DNA from: AE-B3B sp964543295
GTDB taxonomy: Bacteria > Aerophobota > Aerophobia > Aerophobales > AE-B3A
Length of the DNA: 64,000 nt
Direction of reading: 5' to 3'
NCBI GenBank assembly: GCA_964543295.1
Contig: CAZIXA010000007.1
Location: 17,483 to 81,482, forward strand
A program made the translations under genes and the position numbers. The notes beneath the pieces are model-generated. The model did not search any database. It was not told the origin of the DNA and was given only the letters and a program-made list of their open reading frames with translations. Of the stretch, positions 1 through 7,955 are shown piece by piece (within the stretch, counting starts at the first letter, position 1; the number at the start of each line of letters is the position of its first letter).

Positions 1-588
1 CAGAGATCTGAGTAAGGCCTTGAGGTTATCCAATAAAGCTTCTTCGTTGAAAGAAACTCTTCCCAGCGCGGCATGAATTACTCCGGTGGCATCACTTCTA
101 TACTCAATTTTACCCCTCTTCAATTCTTCTACAACTCTTGCAGGATCATCACTTACCGTTCCTACTTTGGGAGAAGGCATCAAACCTTTCGGTCCCAGAA
201 TTCGACCTAACTTGGCCACTACTCTCATCATCCTGGTAGTCGAGACTACCGCATCAAATCCTAACCAACCAGCCTCAATTCTCTTGGCTAACTCTTCTCC
301 ATCCACATAGTCAGCTCCGGCCTCTTTAGCTCGCTCAGCCTCATTCCCCTCAGCGAAAACGACTACTTTTATCTTCTTTCCCAGGCCCTGAGGAAGTACA
401 ACTGTCCCCCTTACTCGTTCTCCCTTCGTTTTAGGCTTTACATTCAGGCAAATAGCTACCTCGACCGACTCCTCAAACTTGCAATTAGAGGTCTCTTTGA
501 CCAGCTTCACAGCATCCATGGGGACATAGAGCTTATTTTTATCTATCTTCTTTTTTAACAGGAGATATCTCTTTCCTCTTCTTCCCAT
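1..588 (-). CDS. rplA: 50S ribosomal protein L1, C-terminus cut by the window edge
   Basis: L1 binds 23S rRNA at the mobile stalk next to the E site and can repress its own mRNA. The frame opens with ATG at 588 and stays open to base 1, giving about 196 residues; the family usually has about 230, so roughly the last 30 lie outside the window. Recognisable blocks are the basic start MGRRGKRY and the central stretch LGRILGPKGLMPSPKVGTV, the L1 signature. It starts 2 bases beyond the rplK stop, as in the standard rplK-rplA operon. There is no sign of damage. Confidence 0.96.
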   Translation of the reverse strand, partial: MGRRGKRYLLLKKKIDKNKLYVPMDAVKLVKETSNCKFEESVEVAICLNVKPKTKGERVRGTVVLPQGLGKKIKVVVFAEGNEAERAKEAGADYVDGEELAKRIEAGWLGFDAVVSTTRMMRVVAKLGRILGPKGLMPSPKVGTVSDDPARVVEELKRGKIEYRSDATGVIHAALGRVSFNEEALLDNLKALLRSL

Positions 589-590
589 CC

Positions 591-1019
591 TTACTCCTCT
601 ATCTCCAGACCCATATTTCTAGCTGTTCCTTCGATAATCTTCACGGCGCTGTCCACATCGTAGGCATTTAAATCAGGTAATTTAGTCCGGGCTATTCTTA
701 CTAGATCTTCTCTCCTTAGCTTGCCCACTTTTCTCTTATTAGGCTCCCCAGAGCCTTTCTCTATTCCGGCTGCTGTCTTAAGGAGCGACGCTGTCAGGGG
801 TGTCTTCAGCTCGAAGACAAAAGACCTGTCTTTATAAACGGTTATCCTGACCGGTATCAAAATATCGCCTTGTGCTTTTGTTTTTTCATTAAAAGACCTG
901 CAAAAATCCATTATATTAACCCCATGCTGACCCAATGCTGGTCCTACTGGAGGGGCGGGGTTTGCCTTACCTGCCTGAATCTGGAGCTTAATATAGGTTA
1001 AGATTAGTTTTTTTGCCAC
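591..1019 (-). CDS. rplK: 50S ribosomal protein L11
   Basis: L11 forms the base of the GTPase-associated centre with 23S rRNA and contacts translation factors. The protein is 142 residues, the normal length. The N-terminal domain shows the proline-rich PAPPVGPALGQHGVNIMDFC block and the C-terminal rRNA-binding domain shows the GSGEPNKRKVGK region. The start codon is GTG at 1019, which overlaps the TAG stop of nusG by one base, so the two are translationally coupled. It belongs to the secE-nusG-rplK-rplA operon. Confidence 0.97.
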   Translation of the reverse strand: MAKKLILTYIKLQIQAGKANPAPPVGPALGQHGVNIMDFCRSFNEKTKAQGDILIPVRITVYKDRSFVFELKTPLTASLLKTAAGIEKGSGEPNKRKVGKLRREDLVRIARTKLPDLNAYDVDSAVKIIEGTARNMGLEIEE

Positions 1020-1561
1020 TAGAGCCTCTCCACATTCACATATTCTAGTTCCACAGGAGTCTCCCTACCAAATATGGAAACTAATACTTTGAGCCTCTGT
1101 TGATGAGGATTGACCTCTATTATTTCCCCTTGAAAATTAGTAAAGGGCCCTTGTACGATGCGAATGTTCTCCCTTGGTTCAAACACAATACCGGGTTTTG
1201 GTTTTTTCTCTAAAAGACCCATTCGATGTTCAATATTGCTCACCTCTTTTTCATCCATAGGAACAGGCTGATTCTTAGGACCCACAAAACCACTAACCCC
1301 CGGCGTATTGCCGATTACATACTTGGTTTCTTCAGTTAAATCCGCCTCTATCAACATATATCCGGGAAAGAACTTCCTCCTATATATTCTCCTTTTCCCA
1401 TCCTTAACTTCGGCTATCTTCTCCTTGGGAATTAAGATGCGAAAAATCTTGTCCTTCATTCCAAAAGATTCGATTCTCTGTTGCAGATTGGCCATTACCC
1501 TATCTTCTTGCCCAGCATAAGTATGAAGGGCATACCACTTTTTACTCAACTTTTCACTCAT
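1019..1561 (-). CDS. nusG: Transcription termination/antitermination protein NusG
   Basis: NusG binds RNA polymerase, modulates pausing and Rho termination and couples transcription to translation. I chose ATG at 1561 (180 residues, MSEKLSKKWYALHTYAGQE) because GAGGTG lies 9 bases upstream; an in-frame GTG at 1573 would overlap that ribosome site. The N-terminal NGN domain (about 8-115) includes PGYMLIEA and the NTPGVSGFVG block. The C-terminal KOW domain (about 125-180) includes the GPFTNFQGEI motif. It lies directly after secE and overlaps the start of rplK. Confidence 0.97.
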   Translation of the reverse strand: MSEKLSKKWYALHTYAGQEDRVMANLQQRIESFGMKDKIFRILIPKEKIAEVKDGKRRIYRRKFFPGYMLIEADLTEETKYVIGNTPGVSGFVGPKNQPVPMDEKEVSNIEHRMGLLEKKPKPGIVFEPRENIRIVQGPFTNFQGEIIEVNPHQQRLKVLVSIFGRETPVELEYVNVERL

Positions 1562-1569
1562 TAAAAGTC

Positions 1570-1755
1570 TCACCTCATAAAAAGATTTAAGATCTGGAAC
1601 AATACAAAATCTATTCCCCCAATGATAATAGCAAAAATAATAATAGCCATTATGACAATGAAGGTGGATCTTACAAGTTTCGCCCGATTGGGCCAGCTAA
1701 CCTTCTTTAATTCACCTCTTACTGCCCGCAAAAAAACACTTACCTTCTTCGTCAC
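1570..1755 (-). CDS. secE: Preprotein translocase subunit SecE
   Basis: SecE is the small clamp subunit of the SecYEG channel in the inner membrane. The protein is 61 residues, the short single-helix form common outside the Gammaproteobacteria. An amphipathic N-terminal part (residues 1-28) contains the family block GELKKVSWPNR, followed by one membrane helix (about 30-57). The start is GTG at 1755. Its stop lies just upstream of the chosen nusG start, giving the usual secE-nusG pair. tRNA-Trp and rpmG lie upstream across a 319-base gap that holds repeats. Confidence 0.94.
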   Translation of the reverse strand: MTKKVSVFLRAVRGELKKVSWPNRAKLVRSTFIVIMAIIIFAIIIGGIDFVLFQILNLFMR

Positions 1756-1913
1756 CTCTTTTGCTCTTCAGATAATTTCATTTATCAATAATTTGAAGTC
1801 TGGAATATCTCGGGACTCCTCCTACTGATACTTTCCCGGTACTACCAAGGGTTAAAGATCAGTCCAATGGGGGTCTTTCTTCCACTGATTTTTGATTTCT
1901 GACAAGATACTCG

Positions 1914-1991
1914 AGAGGGGAAATAGGGCTTCGCCGATTCCTTCGGAATGCCCCCCTCGACGGCTCGAGCAAGTCGAGCCTGCTCCCCTCT
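1914..1991. repeat. Branched hairpin repeat between tRNA-Trp and secE
   Basis: Most of the 319-base space between secE and tRNA-Trp is taken up by palindromic DNA. An outer 8-bp perfect stem (AGAGGGGA at 1914-1921 with TCCCCTCT at 1984-1991) encloses two hairpins. One is closed by GGGC/GCCC (1926-1953) with an inner GATTCC/GGAAT stem. The other is GGCTCGA/TCGAGCC (1962-1980) with a 5-base loop. T6 follows on the plus strand, but nothing is transcribed in that direction here, so a repeat is more likely than a terminator. Confidence 0.7.
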
Positions 1992-2007
1992 TTTTTCCCA
2001 TATTTGG

Positions 2008-2062
2008 TCTACCGAGGTTTACTTGATAATAATTCAGAGAGATTATTGAAATTCCTATACCT
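2008..2062 (+). repeat. 55-bp dispersed repeat, copy 1
   Basis: This stretch matches the reverse complement of the last 55 bases of the window (63946-64000) at about 50 of 55 positions by eye. The core TTATTGAAATTCCTAT is identical in both. It sits between the branched hairpin repeat and tRNA-Trp and contains no open reading frame. It may be the end of a longer repeat family whose second copy continues past the window. Confidence 0.75.
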
Positions 2063-2074
2063 GCACTCTAACGT

Positions 2075-2151
2075 TGGCAGGCCCGGCAGGACTCGAACCC
2101 GCAACCGCCGGATTTGGAGTCCGGTGCTCTAGCCACTTGAGCTACGGACCT
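2075..2151 (-). tRNA. tRNA-Trp (CCA anticodon)
   Basis: A complete cloverleaf reads on the minus strand. The acceptor stem AGGTCCG pairs with CGGGCCT, the anticodon stem CCGGA/TCCGG closes the loop CTCCAAA (anticodon CCA), the T loop is GTTCGAGTC, and CCA is encoded. The position between tuf/rpmG and secE is the classic one for this tRNA. Its first two bases overlap the stop codon of rpmG. Confidence 0.97.
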
Positions 2152-2290
2152 ATTTTTCCTTATGAACTATGTGTTTACGACAAATCGGACAATACTTTTT
2201 AAGACTCAAAGAAGGACTCTTTTTTTCTTTGGTAGTTGTATAATTCCTTCCTTTGCACTCACTACAGACAAGGGTAATTATCTCCCTCAA
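2150..2290 (-). CDS. rpmG: 50S ribosomal protein L33 (short ORF)
   Basis: A 46-residue protein of the L33 family, from a TTG start at 2290 with GGAG seven bases upstream, to TAG at 2150-2152. It reads (M)REIITLVCSECKGRNYTTT, continues with LSLKKYCPICRKH and ends VHKEK. The two CxxC pairs form the zinc-ribbon version of L33, which binds the 50S subunit near the E site. The ribosome site overlaps the tuf stop codon, so translation is coupled to tuf. The stop codon overlaps the 5' end of tRNA-Trp, so RNase P processing of the tRNA would trim this message at its end. Confidence 0.93.
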   Translation of the reverse strand: MREIITLVCSECKGRNYTTTKEKKSPSLSLKKYCPICRKHIVHKEK

Positions 2291-2299
2291 TTTCTTCTC

Positions 2300-3502
2300 C
2301 TACTCGATTATCTTCCCTACCACTCCTGCACCTACCGTATGTCCCCCTTCCCTAATAGCGAATCTCAAGCCCTGCTCCATAGCGATAGGAGTGATGAGCT
2401 TTATGGTTAATCTTACATTATCACCGGGCATCACCATTTCAACCCCCTCGGGAAGATTTACATCTCCAGTTACATCGGTGGTGCGGAAGTAAAATTGAGG
2501 CCGATATCCCTCAAAGAAAGGAGTATGTCGCCCACCTTCTTCTTTGGTCAAAACATATACTTGTGCTTCAAACTTGGTATGAGGAGTGATACTATTGGGA
2601 ACAGCCAACACCTGACCCCTTTCCACCTCATCCTTTTCTATCCCTCGCAAAAGAACCCCTATATTGTCTCCTGCCTGAGCTTCATCCAATGTCTTCCTGA
2701 ACATCTCTACTCCTGTGGCCACTGCCTTTCTGGTCTTTTCGGTCATCCCTACTATCTCTATCGGATCTCCCAGTGATATTTTTCCTCTTTCCACCCTTCC
2801 CGTTACCACGGTTCCTCTTCCCGTAATAGAAAAAATATCCTCAATGGCCAGCAAGAAGGGTTTGTCCACTTCTCTGGCAGGTACAGGAATATAGTCATCA
2901 ATCGCACTCAGTAATTTAACTATGGGCCCGCACTTTGGACAATCCTCTTTACCACATAGACAACTCAGGCACTGAAGAGCCGAGCCAGCGACGACAGGTA
3001 TCTCATCTCCTGGAAATTCGTAATTAGACAAAAGCTCCCGTATCTCTAACTCTACCAGTTCTAATAGCTCCTTATCTTCAACCTGGTCCACCTTATTCAG
3101 GAAAACTACAATAGCCGGAACATTAACCTGACGAGCGAGAAGAATATGCTCCCTGGTCTGTGGCATAGCTCCATCAGCGGCCGAAACAACCAGGACAGCT
3201 CCATCCATCTGTGCTGCTCCAATAATCATGTTCTTGATATAGTCAGCATGCCCAGGACAGTCAATATGAGCATAGTGCCTCTTTTCTGTTTCATATTCTG
3301 CGTGATAGATAGCAATGGTTAGACCTCTTTCTTTCTCCTCGGGAGCATTGTCGATTTCCTCCAAGGTCTTGGCAGTAGCTAATCCTTTTTTAGCCAAAAT
3401 CTGGGTTATGGCCGCTGTAAGAGTGGTTTTTCCATGATCGACGTGTCCAATTGTTCCAATATTAACATGAGGCTTGGTTCGCACAAATTTTTCCCGTGCC
3501 AT
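2300..3502 (-). CDS. tuf: Elongation factor Tu
   Basis: EF-Tu delivers aminoacyl-tRNA to the ribosome using GTP. The 400 residues carry the G1 motif GHVDHGKT (19-26), the DCPGH motif (81-85) and NKVD (136-139), then the two beta-barrel domains ending VGAGVVGKIIE. It is unusual between the G domain and domain 2: a cysteine-rich insert (Cys178, 181, 183, 188 and 191; CLSCLCGKEDCPKC) replaces the usual short acidic linker and could bind a metal. The switch region reads ERGLTIAIYHAEY instead of the common GITINTAHVEY. tRNA-Thr and tRNA-Tyr lie upstream and rpmG downstream. Confidence 0.97.
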   Translation of the reverse strand: MAREKFVRTKPHVNIGTIGHVDHGKTTLTAAITQILAKKGLATAKTLEEIDNAPEEKERGLTIAIYHAEYETEKRHYAHIDCPGHADYIKNMIIGAAQMDGAVLVVSAADGAMPQTREHILLARQVNVPAIVVFLNKVDQVEDKELLELVELEIRELLSNYEFPGDEIPVVAGSALQCLSCLCGKEDCPKCGPIVKLLSAIDDYIPVPAREVDKPFLLAIEDIFSITGRGTVVTGRVERGKISLGDPIEIVGMTEKTRKAVATGVEMFRKTLDEAQAGDNIGVLLRGIEKDEVERGQVLAVPNSITPHTKFEAQVYVLTKEEGGRHTPFFEGYRPQFYFRTTDVTGDVNLPEGVEMVMPGDNVRLTIKLITPIAMEQGLRFAIREGGHTVGAGVVGKIIE

Positions 3503-3639
3503 TCTTTCCTCCCTTTCCCTTTAACTCACGAGGAGTTAAAGTATTTTCTAAGGGCGTTGGATAATCTCTTTCCAACATCCTTATTATGATTTTCACGGAG
3601 AATTCCGCACATTTTTTTCTCTGTTTTACGAGTTTTAAC

Positions 3640-3715
3640 TGGAGCCCATGACCGGGTTCGAACCGGTGACCTCATCCTTACCAAGGATGTGCTCTTCCTC
3701 CTGAGCTACATGGGC
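3640..3715 (-). tRNA. tRNA-Thr (GGT anticodon)
   Basis: The minus strand folds as a 76-nt tRNA. Acceptor GCCCATG pairs with CATGGGC, the anticodon stem is CATCC/GGATG with loop TTGGTAA (anticodon GGT), the T arm is GGTTCGAACC, and CCA is encoded. It lies just upstream of tuf, as in many bacteria. Confidence 0.97.
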
Positions 3716-3737
3716 AGATTAAATAGTATTTGGTCGT

Positions 3738-3872
3738 TAGTGAATAGTATTTAGCAAGAAAATCTGGGAGAAGAAAAAATGTATAAGTTAACTGCAACTC
3801 GCAGCTATATGAATATTCTCCAGTATACCAGAAGATTTTGCTCGCCTTCATCACAATGCCAACTATTCACTA
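3738..3872. repeat. 135-bp stretch bounded by an 11-bp inverted repeat
   Basis: The space between tRNA-Thr and tRNA-Tyr starts with TAGTGAATAGT (3738-3748) and ends with its exact complement ACTATTCACTA (3862-3872). No gene is seen inside. The ends resemble the AGTGAA-containing ends of the repeat elements at 6801 and 17459, so this may be a distant relative, but the interior lacks their branched core. Confidence 0.45.
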
Positions 3873-3877
3873 TATAG

Positions 3878-3962
3878 TGGTGGGGAGGGATGGATTTGAA
3901 CCATCGTAGGCAACGCCAACGGGTTTACAGCCCGCCCCATTTGGCCACTCTGGCACCTCCCC
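3878..3962 (-). tRNA. tRNA-Tyr (GTA anticodon)
   Basis: An 85-nt tRNA with a long variable arm. Acceptor GGGGAGG pairs with CCTCCCC, the anticodon loop is CTGTAAA (anticodon GTA), the T arm is GGTTCAAATCC, and CCA is encoded. The long variable loop is as expected for a bacterial tRNA-Tyr. It heads the tRNA-Tyr, tRNA-Thr, tuf block; the tRNA-Gly often found between the two tRNAs is absent. Confidence 0.96.
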
Positions 3963-4002
3963 AACAAATTTTCTCAACTACCCTTCTAATCCTCTACCCC
4001 TT

Positions 4003-6672
4003 CTAATCTGCTTTTCTGGCGTTCTGTTTCTCCTCCAGCTTTGCCTGAGCAGCGGCTAGCCTAGCAATAGGAACTCTATAAGGCGAACAACTCACATAAT
4101 CCATACCGACACCGTAACAGAATTTGACCGAGGAAGGTTCCCCTCCATGCTCACCACAGATACCTACTTCCAAATCGGGGTTAGTTTTTCGTCCTCTTTG
4201 TGTCCCCATCTCCACCAGTTGTCCCACTCCGGTCTGATCCAATACCTGAAAGGGATCATCGCGTAAAATCTTCTTTTTTATGTATGCAGGGAGAAATTTA
4301 CCCTCTGCATCATCCCGGCTTAAACCAAAGGTAGTCTGAGTCAAATCATTGGTCCCAAAGGAAAAAAAATCTGCTTCTTGAGCAATCTTATCAGCACAGA
4401 GGCAAGCACGAGGTAGTTCGATCATCGTACCAATCTTATACTTAAAATCGACTCCCTTTTCTCTTTCCACTTCTTTAATCACCTCGATAGTCTGCCGACG
4501 AAGGATGCTCAACTCCCTCTTGTGGAAAACCAGAGGAATCATAATCTCTGGATAGACTTTCCTTCCCTCAAGGATTAGCTCCGCGGCTGCCTCAAAGACC
4601 GCTCTGGTCTGCATATTGTAAACTTCCGGAAAAGTAATGCCTAACCGACAACCACGATGACCCAACATAGGGTTCATCTCTCGAAGACCGGTCACTCGCT
4701 GTAGAAGCTCTCTTTTTTTCTCAATCTTTTTCTTATCCGAGTTTTGGAGCTCCAGTTTGTTTATCTCCAACAGAAGATCCTCATAGTTAGGTAAAAACTC
4801 ATGTAGAGGGGGATCGAGCAGGCGAATAATAACTGGCAAACCTTCCATTTCTATTAAGATTCCCTTGAAATCTTCCTTCTGCATAGGTTCCAATTTTTCC
4901 AGCGCTTTTTCTCGTTCTTCTTTATCTTCAGCCAAGATCATTCTTTGAACGAAAGGAAGTCTATCCTCTCCAAAGAACATATGCTCAGTTCGGCAAAGTC
5001 CGATTCCTTCAGCTCCTAATTCACGTGCCCTTTTTGCATCTTTTGGAGTATCTGCATTGGCCCTCACCCCAAGGGTCCTAATCTCATCGGCCCATTCCAT
5101 AAGTTTTTTAAACTCATCGCTTGGCTCTGGTTCCAGCGTAGGCACCTTACCCTTTATTACCCTCCCCGTGATGCCATCCAGGGTAATAAAGTCTCCCTCT
5201 TTGAAGACAAGCCCATTTACAGTAAACATGCCTTTCTTTTCTTCCACTTTGATGGCTTCACATCCTGCTACACAACACTTACCCATACCTCTAGCTACTA
5301 CAGCCGCATGGCTGGTCATTCCTCCTCTCGCCGTCAAAATCCCCTGAGCAACAGCCATTCCATGAATATCATCGGGAGAAGTTTCCTTACGAACCAGAAT
5401 AACCTTTCCACCATCTTGAGTTAGTTCAACTGCCCTATCAGCAGTAAAAACTATTGTTCCGGCGGCTGCGCCTGGAGAAGCAGGGAGCCCTTCAGCCAAT
5501 ACTTCGACCTCTGCATCTGGGTCAATCCGTCGGTGAAGCAACTGCTCCAATTGACTGGCTCCGATTCGCAGTAGTGCCTCTTCTTTACCGATCAGTCCCT
5601 CCTCGACCATATCACAGGCCACCCTTACTGCTGCTTGGATGGTTCTCTTTCCGGTTCTGGTTTGCAGAAGATAAAGCTTTCCTTTTTCTATGGTAAATTC
5701 AAAATCCTGCACATTCTTATAATGTCGTTCCAGTCTTTGAGTGATTTCTACAAGCTCATGGAAAACCTGAGGCATATCTTCCTTTAAATTTAAAAGGGGT
5801 AGGGGTGTTCTTATTCCGGCAACAACATCTTCCCCTTGAGCATTAAGCAGATATTCTCCATAAATCTTTTTCTCACCGGTAGCCGGGTCTCTGGTAAAGC
5901 CAACTCCAGTACCCGAATCGTTCCCCATATTTCCGAATACCATAACCTGAACATTAACCGCTGTTCCCCAGTGTTCAGGAATTCTGTTAATTTTACGGTA
6001 GTTAATAGCTCTTTTAGTATTCCAGGAGGCAAAAACGGCATCTTTTGCCATATCCAACTGCTCAAAAGGATCCTGAGGAAACTCAGTCCTTTTCTCTTTT
6101 TCTATCAACTTTTTAAACTCTTCTACTAGCTCCTTAAGATTCTCTGCGGTTAAATCAATATCCTCTTTCACCTGACACTTCTTTTTTTTCTCCTCCAACA
6201 ATTCCTCAAATTTTTCTGCCCCTATCCCTAAAACCACGTGTCCAAACATCTGAATAAGTCTTCTGTAGGCATCGTAGGCAAAACGTGGATTCCCTGCTTG
6301 GTCCACCAGGCCCTTTATCGTCTCATCATTGAGGCCTAAATTGAGCACCGTATCCATCATTCCCGGCATGGATATTCTTGCCCCTGAGCGAACCGAAACC
6401 AATAGAGGATTATTGGCATTACCGAATCTTTTATGACTTACTTCCTCGACCTTGTTCAAATTTTCCCTTATCGCAGCCTCCAGGTTTTCTGGATAACGGT
6501 GGTTTTGGGTGTAGTAGGTGCATACTTCGGTACTAATGGTAAAACCAGGAGGGACTCGGATACCTAAATTGGCCATTTCGGCAAGATTGGCTCCTTTTCC
6601 TCCCAGAATGTTTCTCATTTTTGCTGATCCATCGGCCCTATTTTGCGCAAAAAAATATACATACCCCCCCAT
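4003..6672 (-). CDS. ppdK: Pyruvate, phosphate dikinase
   Basis: PPDK interconverts pyruvate, ATP and phosphate with PEP, AMP and PPi; in anaerobes it often runs glycolytically and saves ATP. The start is ATG at 6672 (889 residues), with AGAGG 7 bases upstream; an in-frame TTG at 6690 lacks a ribosome site. The N-terminal ATP-grasp domain begins GGYVYFFAQNRADG and contains GKGANLAEM. The swivelling phosphohistidine domain has GGMTSHAAVVARGMGK with the catalytic His. The C-terminal PEP/pyruvate barrel has LGVRANADTP and FGTNDLTQ and ends with GICGEHGG. Length and domains are normal. Its own promoter lies at 6757-6784. Confidence 0.97.
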   Translation of the reverse strand: MGGYVYFFAQNRADGSAKMRNILGGKGANLAEMANLGIRVPPGFTISTEVCTYYTQNHRYPENLEAAIRENLNKVEEVSHKRFGNANNPLLVSVRSGARISMPGMMDTVLNLGLNDETIKGLVDQAGNPRFAYDAYRRLIQMFGHVVLGIGAEKFEELLEEKKKKCQVKEDIDLTAENLKELVEEFKKLIEKEKRTEFPQDPFEQLDMAKDAVFASWNTKRAINYRKINRIPEHWGTAVNVQVMVFGNMGNDSGTGVGFTRDPATGEKKIYGEYLLNAQGEDVVAGIRTPLPLLNLKEDMPQVFHELVEITQRLERHYKNVQDFEFTIEKGKLYLLQTRTGKRTIQAAVRVACDMVEEGLIGKEEALLRIGASQLEQLLHRRIDPDAEVEVLAEGLPASPGAAAGTIVFTADRAVELTQDGGKVILVRKETSPDDIHGMAVAQGILTARGGMTSHAAVVARGMGKCCVAGCEAIKVEEKKGMFTVNGLVFKEGDFITLDGITGRVIKGKVPTLEPEPSDEFKKLMEWADEIRTLGVRANADTPKDAKRARELGAEGIGLCRTEHMFFGEDRLPFVQRMILAEDKEEREKALEKLEPMQKEDFKGILIEMEGLPVIIRLLDPPLHEFLPNYEDLLLEINKLELQNSDKKKIEKKRELLQRVTGLREMNPMLGHRGCRLGITFPEVYNMQTRAVFEAAAELILEGRKVYPEIMIPLVFHKRELSILRRQTIEVIKEVEREKGVDFKYKIGTMIELPRACLCADKIAQEADFFSFGTNDLTQTTFGLSRDDAEGKFLPAYIKKKILRDDPFQVLDQTGVGQLVEMGTQRGRKTNPDLEVGICGEHGGEPSSVKFCYGVGMDYVSCSPYRVPIARLAAAQAKLEEKQNARKAD

Positions 6673-6756
6673 TTTTTTCCTCTTCGACAAATTTTCTTTT
6701 TTACTTTCTTATCTTAATTTCTGTTTTTGTCAACCCCTTTTTAAACGGTTATGTTT

Positions 6757-6784
6757 ATTATAATAAAACATTCATCCCTGTCAA
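6757..6784 (-). promoter_or_regulatory. Sigma-70-type promoter for ppdK
   Basis: On the minus strand TTGACA (6784-6779) and TATAAT (6762-6757) are separated by 16 bases, so both hexamers match consensus. Transcription would start near 6750, leaving a leader of roughly 78 bases before the ppdK ATG. The promoter lies next to the repeat element at 6801-6917. Confidence 0.8.
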
Positions 6785-6800
6785 GTGCCTCGAGAAAACC

Positions 6801-6917
6801 GTATGTATTCAGTGAACCCCATCATTTTTGGTAGTCGCAAGGCTCAGAGCCTGCGCACCCTAAAGGGTGCGGCTACCCTGAAAATTCAATGTGACACGGC
6901 GTTTACTGAGCATTTAC
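6801..6917. repeat. Small repeat element with branched core, copy 1
   Basis: This element shares a core (6830-6877) with the element at 17459-17605. GGTAGTCGC at one end pairs with GCGGCTACC at the other and encloses two hairpins, AGGCTC/GAGCCT and GCACCC/GGGTGC. Imperfect terminal inverted repeats (GTATGTATTCAGTGAA against GTAAATGCTCAGTAAA, 11 of 16) bound about 117 bp. There is no coding capacity. It looks like a non-autonomous, structure-forming repeat. Confidence 0.7.
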
Positions 6918-6965
6918 AGAAAACCCAAGTTGAAAAATCAGAAATCAGGGATTATTACTCAGTTT

Positions 6966-7001
6966 CAGTGATTAGTACTGGTCCCTGAGTACTAATCACT
7001 G
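6966..7001. repeat. 14-bp perfect hairpin downstream of hflC
   Basis: CAGTGATTAGTACT (6966-6979) and its exact complement (6988-7001) flank an 8-base loop. It lies 13 bases beyond the hflC stop and could end or stabilise the hflKC message, but no T-run follows on the minus strand, so I do not call it an intrinsic terminator. The rest of the 6918-7013 space shows no gene. Confidence 0.6.
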
Positions 7002-7013
7002 ACTGCTGATCAC

Positions 7014-7955
7014 TTACTTTTTAGGAGATATACTCTTTAGATACTTGTAAAAATCACTGTCGGAAGTTAAAAGTAGCCAGGTCTGTGCATTTAGCGTTCC
7101 TTTGTAAGTATCCAGGGTCTTCAAGAAAGAATAGAATTCAGGATCTTTACTGTAAGCCCCAGCATAAATCTTAGTAGCCTCAGCATCAGCTTTACCCATA
7201 ATCTCCTGCGCTCGTTGGTAGGCCTGCGAGGTGATCGTTTGCAGCTCTTTCTCCATCTTACCCTCAATCCCGGCCTTTTTACCCTGACCTTCAGACCGAT
7301 ATTCTTCCGCTATTCTCTTTCTCTCTGAGATCATTCTGGCGTAAACCTTCTTTCTTACCTCCTCCACATAGTTAACCCTCTTAATCCTCATATCCACCAA
7401 TTTTATTCCAAATTGGGGTACTGTTCGAGAAGCTTCTTTTAATATATCCCGGGTTATCTTCTCTCGTCCAAATTTCACCTTTCCTATCTCCTCTGCAGCC
7501 TGTATGCCCAGCTCAGTTTGAACAAGCTCCCTATTTGAATTTCTCACCAGCTCGTAGAGTAGATGATTGGTGATCTGGTTTCTGGTGGCAGAATCAACAA
7601 TATCATCCAGCCTGGACTGGGCTGTGCGCTCATTCCCCACTGTCCGGAGAAATTTAAGAGGATCAACGATTTTCCAGCGGGCGGTACTATCAACCCAGAT
7701 ATATTTCTTATCTCTGGTAGGAATCTGGGTAGGAAGTCCATCCCAGGTTAAAAGACGCTTGTCGAAATAGTTTACCTTCTGGATAAAAGGCTTCTTGAGG
7801 TAAAGGCCAGCTTGGGTTATTGGTTTTCCAATTGGTTCACCAAACTGAGTAATAACTACTTGTTGAGTCTGATCTACCGTATACAAGGTGCCGCCCAGAA
7901 TAATCAAACCTATGATAATTACTACTATTATAGGAACCAATCTTGTGAGTCTCAT
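7014..7955 (-). CDS. hflC: HflC, prohibitin-family membrane protein
   Basis: HflC pairs with HflK in a large SPFH ring complex on the periplasmic face of the inner membrane that surrounds and modulates the FtsH protease. The 313-residue protein has an N-terminal anchor helix (about 8-28). The SPFH domain follows (DQTQQVVITQFGEPIGKPI onward), then a helical region with AYQRAQEIMGKADAEATKIYA. The end FYSFLKTLDTYKG is typical of HflC. It starts directly after the hflK stop. No ftsH is in the window. Confidence 0.93.
   Translation of the reverse strand: MRLTRLVPIIVVIIIGLIILGGTLYTVDQTQQVVITQFGEPIGKPITQAGLYLKKPFIQKVNYFDKRLLTWDGLPTQIPTRDKKYIWVDSTARWKIVDPLKFLRTVGNERTAQSRLDDIVDSATRNQITNHLLYELVRNSNRELVQTELGIQAAEEIGKVKFGREKITRDILKEASRTVPQFGIKLVDMRIKRVNYVEEVRKKVYARMISERKRIAEEYRSEGQGKKAGIEGKMEKELQTITSQAYQRAQEIMGKADAEATKIYAGAYSKDPEFYSFLKTLDTYKGTLNAQTWLLLTSDSDFYKYLKSISPKK

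Noticed and set aside
1914..1996. Plus-strand terminator with T6
   Set aside because: No plus-strand gene lies upstream; the structure fits a repeat better.
3716..3877. A tRNA-Gly between tRNA-Thr and tRNA-Tyr, as in many tuf operons
   Set aside because: No cloverleaf can be formed in this gap, which instead holds an inverted repeat.
6966..7001. Intrinsic terminator after hflC
   Set aside because: The stem is perfect but no T-run follows on the minus strand.
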